The notes beneath the pieces are model-generated. The model was not told where the DNA came from. It saw only the letters and a list, made by a program, of their open reading frames with translations, and ran no database searches. This document shows positions 58,925 to 64,000 of a stretch of DNA of 64,000 bases, piece after piece; the stretch's first letter is position 1; every line of letters starts with the position of its first letter. The DNA lies in assembly GCF_002836775.1 (NCBI RefSeq), contig NZ_PJAQ01000006.1, positions 1 to 64,000 of the forward strand. The letters run 5' to 3'. This DNA is from Colwellia sp. 12G3. Lineage in GTDB: Bacteria > Pseudomonadota > Gammaproteobacteria > Enterobacterales > Alteromonadaceae. The position numbers and the translations under genes are program-made.

Positions 58925-59692
58925 ATGATTATGAAACTACACCATATAGACGGACACATCCAAACAATCTTGCTAGCAGAGTATCCTGATAAACTGCTAT
59001 TGCTTGATGGTTGCTGTCGCTCAGACGTTGCTATGTTAAAGCTTTTTATTACCCAAACCCTACAACGCCCGTTCAGTGATTTAACCTTGGTGGTGGTAAC
59101 ACATATGCATCCTGATCATGCGGGTGCTGCCAATAAATTGCGAAAAATAACAGGCTGTAAAATCGCCACCGCTAATGTCAGTGGACAATGGTACTCAGGG
59201 ATCGAAGGCCGAGTCATGCACCTTACCGACATATTATTAGCTAAGTGGGTAGCAAAACGTATGAAAAAACCTCGCCTTAACTTTTGGTACTCTAGTCAGT
59301 TAACCCCTGATTATAAGCTTAATGATGGCGAGAAATTACCGGGATTTTCCGAGTGGGTTGCTTTAGCGACTCAAGGTCATACCGACAGAGATTTATCCTT
59401 ACATCACTTACCTAGCAATAAAGTCTATGTTGCCGATTTAATAGTCAAAGTGAAAAATAAATACATTCCACCTTTCCCCATTTTTTATCCTAATCGTTAT
59501 CGTGCTTCACTCCATAAAATCATCACATTAAAACCGCAAAGCATCATTTTAGCGCATGGCGGAGAAGTAAGTTTAACAGAGCATGATTACCAGCACTTAT
59601 TACAGCTGGCGCCGACCATACCTAAAACACATTGGCGTGCGGTTAAAGAAAGACTAAAAAGTCCAAGAACCTTAATCTCGAATAAACGCTAG
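58925..59692 (+). CDS. Metallo-beta-lactamase-fold hydrolase
   Basis: A 255-residue MBL-fold protein. The metal motif HxHxDH is THMHPDHAG (about residues 59-67), followed by TQGHTDRDLS (third His), VADLIV (bridging Asp) and LAHGG (last His), so the binuclear site looks complete. The insert MKKPRLNFWYSSQL and the basic C-terminus are not specific to a subfamily I know. The substrate is unknown. The start may be the ATG at 58925 or 58931. It converges on the collagenase gene across a hairpin and a tandem repeat. Confidence 0.82.
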   Translation: MIMKLHHIDGHIQTILLAEYPDKLLLLDGCCRSDVAMLKLFITQTLQRPFSDLTLVVVTHMHPDHAGAANKLRKITGCKIATANVSGQWYSGIEGRVMHLTDILLAKWVAKRMKKPRLNFWYSSQLTPDYKLNDGEKLPGFSEWVALATQGHTDRDLSLHHLPSNKVYVADLIVKVKNKYIPPFPIFYPNRYRASLHKIITLKPQSIILAHGGEVSLTEHDYQHLLQLAPTIPKTHWRAVKERLKSPRTLISNKR

Positions 59693-59716
59693 TATTTTTT
59701 AAGTCATAATAAATAA

Positions 59717-59748
59717 AAAGCCCAGAGTATTTTATTACTCTAGGCTTT
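59717..59748 (+). terminator. Hairpin after the metallo-hydrolase gene
   Basis: AAAGCC-c-AGAGTA (59717-59729) pairs with TACTCT-a-GGCTTT (59736-59748) with one mismatch, 24 bases after the stop; the T-tract is weak. It could serve either converging gene. Confidence 0.6.
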
Positions 59749-59752
59749 ACTT

Positions 59753-59792
59753 TTAACAGTTAACAGTTAACAGTTAACAGTTAACAGTTAAC
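59753..59792. repeat. Heptamer tandem repeat (TTAACAG)5.7
   Basis: Five exact TTAACAG units from 59753 to 59787 and a partial sixth. Each unit pair contains GTTAAC. It lies between converging genes. The same heptamer in reverse orientation occurs 2.1 kb away at 57621-57640. Confidence 0.9.
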
Positions 59793-59813
59793 TAACGTGT
59801 TAAATATTAACAA

Positions 59814-62800
59814 CTATTGCTTATTCATCGTTACTTTCACGGCACCAAACTCACCGTCCAGTGTAATGTAGTGCCAGTAAGCCTCTGGTTTTAATTCAAT
59901 AATTAAACTATCCCAGTTTCCGTCACCATTTGCATAGCCGTCATTATCTTGCGCTGTTGGCCAGCCACCTGCTTTAAACAGTATATCTGCATTACCCCAA
60001 CCGCCCGTTGTGCTTAATTCAAAACGAGTCGCTAAAGCACCATCATTGCGAATAACGAATGATGCACCACCACTTGATGAATTAACACATTCAACTATTT
60101 GGTTTGCAACCAGGTAATTGTTATCTTTATCATGAGCATTGGCTGGGATCTCAACAATACATGGAGAGAAGTCAGTACTAATTGTTACTGGCTCACCTGC
60201 CCAATTACCCGCAGTACCTGAACTTGCTGCATCAGTATCGTTCGGGCCAATGGCAACAATATTACTATCGCCTAATACAACACCATTGACTAACCATTCA
60301 TTAAACTCTGCATCGTAACCCGTACCGAGATTATCCAAATAAGTTTGAAATGCAGGGTATTGGCCGGTACGCGTTAAGTTCAACATTTCATTCACATCAC
60401 CTTTATGATTCTCAAACATGAAACGAACCGCTAAATAACCCCAACGATAAACACGTGTTTGACCAGAGTCGTAGGTATTTTTAAAGATTTCAGATAATGA
60501 AAACTCCTGAGATTGACCTACAGTAATAGCAGATTCGTTACCGTCACCTTGGGCAATATATTCAGCTAAACCTTCAGTCCACCAAACAGTACTAACCGTC
60601 ATACCTTGACCAAAATCGCCATACAAGTCGAAACGAGCATCTAAGTAATGCACATATTCATGCTGTAAGTTCCACACATGAAAATCAGGTCGCATCCACT
60701 GAGCTTCATAAGCAATAAAACGCGCTTGGTTTTTCTCATTAATAGGCGCGCCTTCTAAATACATACCACCATTGTTGGTATCGATACCGAAGAACTGACC
60801 AGCATAAGTTTTGTAATCAGTGGCTGAATTGAAAATAACTAACTCTAATGCTGCGTTACTATCGTCAGCAACAGGCTGGTAACCTGTACCTAAGATTGTA
60901 TGGAAGTTTGTTTCTTGGTTACCTAACACCTGACAAATCCATGCAGCTTGGTCGTTATACAGATCTTGCGCACGAATTTTTAAGCTGTCTGAACATTTAT
61001 AGTTAAAAGTTAATGTGTCAGCTTCTAGCGTATAGGCAAAACCACAAATGTCGTAGTAACCACAATCAGCACGGTCGTAGTAATCAGACATACTTGCGGC
61101 TTTAATCCATAACGCTTTTGTCTCATCGTTTTTGCTAGTCGTATCAAGTACCGCTTTAACTAATGTTTTAACGCGAGGGAATAGAGCATCTATATGGTAT
61201 AAACGCGCCATTTCATTGACTGCATTTTGCAATACATATTCAGCATTAGTACCAATTAAGTCACGATGTGCATTTTGGAAGTCATATAAAACATCTAAAA
61301 TATTATCGTCTGCAATAAATAGTGCTTTCATTGCATCATCCCATTGCGCACGGAATAAGGTACTGAAAACAGCATTAGCTGCAGCATTCATATTAAAGCT
61401 AGTTTTCCAATCAGCGTTGTAATCAGTTAACACGCGAATAGTAATATCGTTAAAATCAGCACCTAAACCGGCAGAGTCAACAGTAATTAGCGCCTCTTTT
61501 AAAACACTACCGTTTGATTCACTCGCCACCCAACTACTGCTGTTATTAAAGAAAGCGCGTAATGCTGTTTTAATAGTCGCTTTTACTGCATTACTATAAA
61601 CAGGCACATCATCTGGGTGTGCAAACGATACGTAGAATGAACCTCGTAAGAAGTAAAATAAAGCTTCTAAACCAGTAGTATCTTCCCCAGTATAACCAGG
61701 AGCACGACTGTTAATTGCATTCGCAATAGCAAGCATGTTGGCTTCAGAGTAGATCTGCGTAGCATCAGTACCACTAATGTTGTAAATAGGACTAACATTT
61801 TGTGGGTGTGATAGTGCAATACGCTCAACTAAAGCAGCGCCATTTAACCCAAGGAAACGTGTGGCATCTGTTGGGAAGCCATCATCAGGGATCTGATTAC
61901 CGCCACCTGTAGTCGGAATATCCGCAGGGTCAATCGCTACTAATATACTCACTTCTGATGCGGTTTGGTTTTCAGCATCAAGCGCTATATATAACCAGCC
62001 TTTTTTAGCCGTAAAGGTAATTGACTCAGATGTACCGACATTATTAGACATGTGATCATAACTAGTAGTTGTAGCCCAACCTTGCTGGCTTACTAATAAA
62101 TCAAATTCACCTGTACCGCCAGCTGTTGAGACTGTTATCTCAATATCGTCAGTATCAACATGAATAGAATAAGAACCAGAATTAACACATCCGACTTGGT
62201 TAAATGTTAATCGGCCTTCTTCAGCAGTTTCAGCGCCACATAAACCAGGATTAGTGGGTAGTGTTGGCACATTTGGATTTGTATCTGGATCTGGATCTGG
62301 AGCGGGATCAGTACCGCTATCAGCGCTAACTTTGAAGCTCACTTCATTATTAAGTCCAAAGACGCTGATATATAAACGACCTGTATTGGCTGTAATTTTC
62401 AGTGTTTCGTCAGTACCATCACTAACTGCAGAAGCAATATTGTTACTTCGAGTCGCCCAATTACCCGTATTCACATAAATGTCAGCTTGACCTGAGCCGT
62501 TTTCAGTTTCGATAACTAACGGGGTATTATCTGCTTCAACGTCGATATAGTAATATAGACCATTACCTGAAATACATTCTTGTGCATTTAACGTTAACGC
62601 ATAGCCTGACAAGGTGTTTGTACCACACATACTTGGCAGAGGTGTAGTATCACCTCCAGTATCAGTTCCACCATCATTTGCGCCTATAACATCTAGCGTA
62701 ACGCCTTGGTGAATGCCAAAAACACTCACGTATAAACGACCAGCATTCGCTGTAACAGCAAGTGTTTCTTCCGTACCCGCGTTATTTGTTCTTTGCGTAT

Positions 62801-63068
62801 AACTAGCATCAGTTGCCCAAGAAGCGGTATTAACTAAAATATCTGCTTCACCTGTGCCACCAGAAGTTTGAATTTCAAGTGCAGTGTTATCATCTTCAAC
62901 ATCAATATAATAATATAAACCATTACCTGAGATACACTCAGTTTGATTTACCGTTAATGCACCGCTTGATGCGGTAATGCTACCACAGTCACTCGCGTTA
63001 GCATTGTTTGCTGCAAAAGCACCAAAAATAGCTAAGCCAAGTAACGTTTTACTGACAGAATGTTTCAT
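59814..63068 (-). CDS. Secreted collagenase, peptidase family M9
   Basis: Start at 63068 (GGGAA six bases upstream, then a signal peptide ending NNANA); 63101 is the alternative. The 1084-residue product has three related N-terminal beta domains (about 25-135, 145-250 and 275-380), each opening with a Cys and containing GLYYYIDV or similar, like pre-peptidase C-terminal domains. A Pro/Asp-rich linker separates the second and third. Then come a helical M9 N-terminal domain and the zinc site HEYVH (803-807) with third ligand Glu832 in WWTEGLAEY, and a fourth such beta domain at the C-terminus. It should degrade collagen or similar proteins outside the cell. Most M9 enzymes carry accessory domains only at the C-terminal side. 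Confidence 0.93.
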   Translation of the reverse strand: MKHSVSKTLLGLAIFGAFAANNANASDCGSITASSGALTVNQTECISGNGLYYYIDVEDDNTALEIQTSGGTGEADILVNTASWATDASYTQRTNNAGTEETLAVTANAGRLYVSVFGIHQGVTLDVIGANDGGTDTGGDTTPLPSMCGTNTLSGYALTLNAQECISGNGLYYYIDVEADNTPLVIETENGSGQADIYVNTGNWATRSNNIASAVSDGTDETLKITANTGRLYISVFGLNNEVSFKVSADSGTDPAPDPDPDTNPNVPTLPTNPGLCGAETAEEGRLTFNQVGCVNSGSYSIHVDTDDIEITVSTAGGTGEFDLLVSQQGWATTTSYDHMSNNVGTSESITFTAKKGWLYIALDAENQTASEVSILVAIDPADIPTTGGGNQIPDDGFPTDATRFLGLNGAALVERIALSHPQNVSPIYNISGTDATQIYSEANMLAIANAINSRAPGYTGEDTTGLEALFYFLRGSFYVSFAHPDDVPVYSNAVKATIKTALRAFFNNSSSWVASESNGSVLKEALITVDSAGLGADFNDITIRVLTDYNADWKTSFNMNAAANAVFSTLFRAQWDDAMKALFIADDNILDVLYDFQNAHRDLIGTNAEYVLQNAVNEMARLYHIDALFPRVKTLVKAVLDTTSKNDETKALWIKAASMSDYYDRADCGYYDICGFAYTLEADTLTFNYKCSDSLKIRAQDLYNDQAAWICQVLGNQETNFHTILGTGYQPVADDSNAALELVIFNSATDYKTYAGQFFGIDTNNGGMYLEGAPINEKNQARFIAYEAQWMRPDFHVWNLQHEYVHYLDARFDLYGDFGQGMTVSTVWWTEGLAEYIAQGDGNESAITVGQSQEFSLSEIFKNTYDSGQTRVYRWGYLAVRFMFENHKGDVNEMLNLTRTGQYPAFQTYLDNLGTGYDAEFNEWLVNGVVLGDSNIVAIGPNDTDAASSGTAGNWAGEPVTISTDFSPCIVEIPANAHDKDNNYLVANQIVECVNSSSGGASFVIRNDGALATRFELSTTGGWGNADILFKAGGWPTAQDNDGYANGDGNWDSLIIELKPEAYWHYITLDGEFGAVKVTMNKQ

Positions 63069-63365
63069 TCGATTTCCCATTTGACGTAGTAAACTATGCA
63101 ATGTTTACCCGTTTTTATTGTTTTTATTTACTTTTTTGAATTACCTCTTTAGTAGAAATAACGTTATCTCTACTTGCTAGAAAAGCGCTAGCATTGCATT
63201 TTTTCTTAAAAAATTATTAGCCCAGCTTTTGGTTTGGTCGGAGAAGTATCTGAAGAGAAATGCATAGTGACCTACCAAGCTAAAATCTATTAACATCCTT
63301 ATTTTGCTAGTTGTATTTAATACCGAAAACTTGTTTTAAATACCAAAAATGTAACCTGACACACT

Positions 63366-63387
63366 AGTATATTGTATGCAATATACT
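63366..63387. promoter_or_regulatory. 22-bp perfect palindrome upstream of the collagenase
   Basis: AGTATATTG (63366-63374), TATG, CAATATACT (63379-63387). It lies 298 bases upstream of the collagenase start in a long non-coding region and could be a repressor or activator site; no regulator is identified. Confidence 0.4.
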
Positions 63388-63754
63388 TCACTCGATTTGT
63401 ATTGTACACAAAAGAAACAAGATTTGATCTGCTGGATAGTCAGTTAAGTGGAGAAATCACCCTCTTTTATCTCATAAGTATCTGTTTTTATAAAAATAAA
63501 ACAGCCAAGAAAATTACAAATAAATTACATTATTTTTACATTTTATTGGGGTTATGATGAATAGGTACTGATTTGAATGATTTTGAATTTCTGGGAGGTA
63601 TTACAAAATACCGAATGATTATGATAGTAAGATAAATATCATAACAAGGACGAGAGAGTCACACGATGGGCTTTGAGATTTACTTACACCGCACCTTTAA
63701 ACAGTTAGATAATTTTCTGGCAATATTAACTTTCTTATTTTTTTCATCATGTAA

Positions 63755-63791
63755 AAAACTAACAAATACCAATAAGACATTTGTTAGTTTT
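63755..63791 (-). terminator. Terminator of the right-edge gene
   Basis: AAAACTAACAAAT (63755-63767) pairs perfectly with ATTTGTTAGTTTT (63779-63791); on the minus strand the stem is followed by T residues. A second hairpin, AAAGCCTC/GAGGCTTT (63800-63821), stands between it and the stop codon. Confidence 0.75.
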
Positions 63792-63831
63792 GCTAGAACA
63801 AAGCCTCAATAACGAGGCTTTATTTAGTAAA

Positions 63832-64000
63832 TTATTTCTTCACTGCTCCAACAGGTGGCGGTGGACTTTTTTCATCTGCTGTTGAATAAATTTTTTCGTG
63901 ACCATGATGGGACGCTGTATCACTTTGCTTTTTATTATATTGGCTGTCTGGTGCTGATAGCGGAGGTGGTGGTAACCTCCTAGGTTGATCCTCTGCATGT
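63832..64000 (-). CDS. C-terminus of a proline-rich protein (partial)
   Basis: A minus-strand frame open from the right edge to TAA at 63832-63834, giving 55 codons. It contains LPPPPLSAPDS, a His/Lys-rich middle (SHHGHEK) and the end SPPPPVGAVKK. Two terminator hairpins directly downstream support a real gene. It looks like a disordered tail; nothing in it identifies the protein, whose start lies outside the window. Confidence 0.55.
   Translation of the reverse strand, partial: HAEDQPRRLPPPPLSAPDSQYNKKQSDTASHHGHEKIYSTADEKSPPPPVGAVKK

Larger units (their letters stand above)
63102..63831. other. Intergenic stretch before the collagenase gene
   Basis: It holds the collagenase upstream region, the palindrome at 63366-63387 and the two hairpins that close the right-edge gene. 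A 48-codon open frame at 63666-63812 runs through both hairpins and is unlikely to be a gene; another at 63372-63557 has no ribosome binding site. Confidence 0.45.

Noticed and set aside
63666-63812. 48-codon plus-strand open frame before the right edge
   Set aside because: Its second half is formed by two hairpins that serve as terminators of the minus-strand gene at the edge.

Overview
The window reads as a chromosomal segment of a low-GC marine gammaproteobacterium of the Alteromonadales, most probably Colwellia or a close relative. This is inferred from AT-rich codon use, Escherichia-like gene order in the housekeeping blocks (trmA-fabR-sthA; queG/nnr-tsaE-amiB-mutL-miaA-hfq-hflX-hflK-hflC...purA; ubiE-ubiJ-ubiB) and a PEP-CTERM/exosortase-associated surface cluster. 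I see no tRNA or rRNA gene, CRISPR array, prophage or transposase gene.

Layout. 1-300: two rRNA-type promoters firing leftward out of the window, so a stable RNA operon probably starts just beyond the left edge. 468-4631: a membrane-anchored RRM protein, trmA, fabR and sthA; fabR and sthA diverge from a perfect palindrome. 4715-8279: a secreted histidine phosphatase and three envelope proteins of unknown function, two of them lipoproteins. 8409-12165: malic enzyme, purA and a periplasmic protein. 12397-22683: the leftward hfl/hfq/mutL block, with queG divergent. 23967-29454: small conserved proteins, a MITE-like element, and a large membrane protein built like a hybrid sensor kinase but apparently lacking every phosphotransfer residue. 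29657-29959: a small cytochrome c.

30336-43946 is the most distinctive region: a PEP-CTERM protein, two PrsT-like TPR lipoproteins, one polypeptide fusing UDP-GlcNAc 2-epimerase to UDP-ManNAc dehydrogenase, two exosortase-system hydrolases, an acyl carrier protein, a FemAB/BioF2-type acyltransferase and a phosphomannomutase. Together they look like a nucleotide-sugar and surface-polymer module coupled to protein sorting. The exosortase and glycosyltransferases are not in the window.

44010-49881: ubiK, rep helicase and the ubiE-ubiJ-ubiB ubiquinone operon. Between rep and ubiB lie a REP-like element and a decayed second copy of the rep 3' end. 49882-50394 holds a well-formed orphan promoter-terminator unit, a small RNA candidate with a CU-rich anti-Shine-Dalgarno stretch. 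50395-57551: a DUF2750 protein, a PilZ protein, a GNAT acetyltransferase and a TetR-controlled RND efflux pair. 57628-63068: an HDOD protein and a metallo-beta-lactamase-fold hydrolase flanked by the same heptamer tandem repeat, then a large secreted M9 collagenase. A proline-rich C-terminus runs off the right edge on the minus strand.

All family names come from reading motifs in the translations; no database search was possible.
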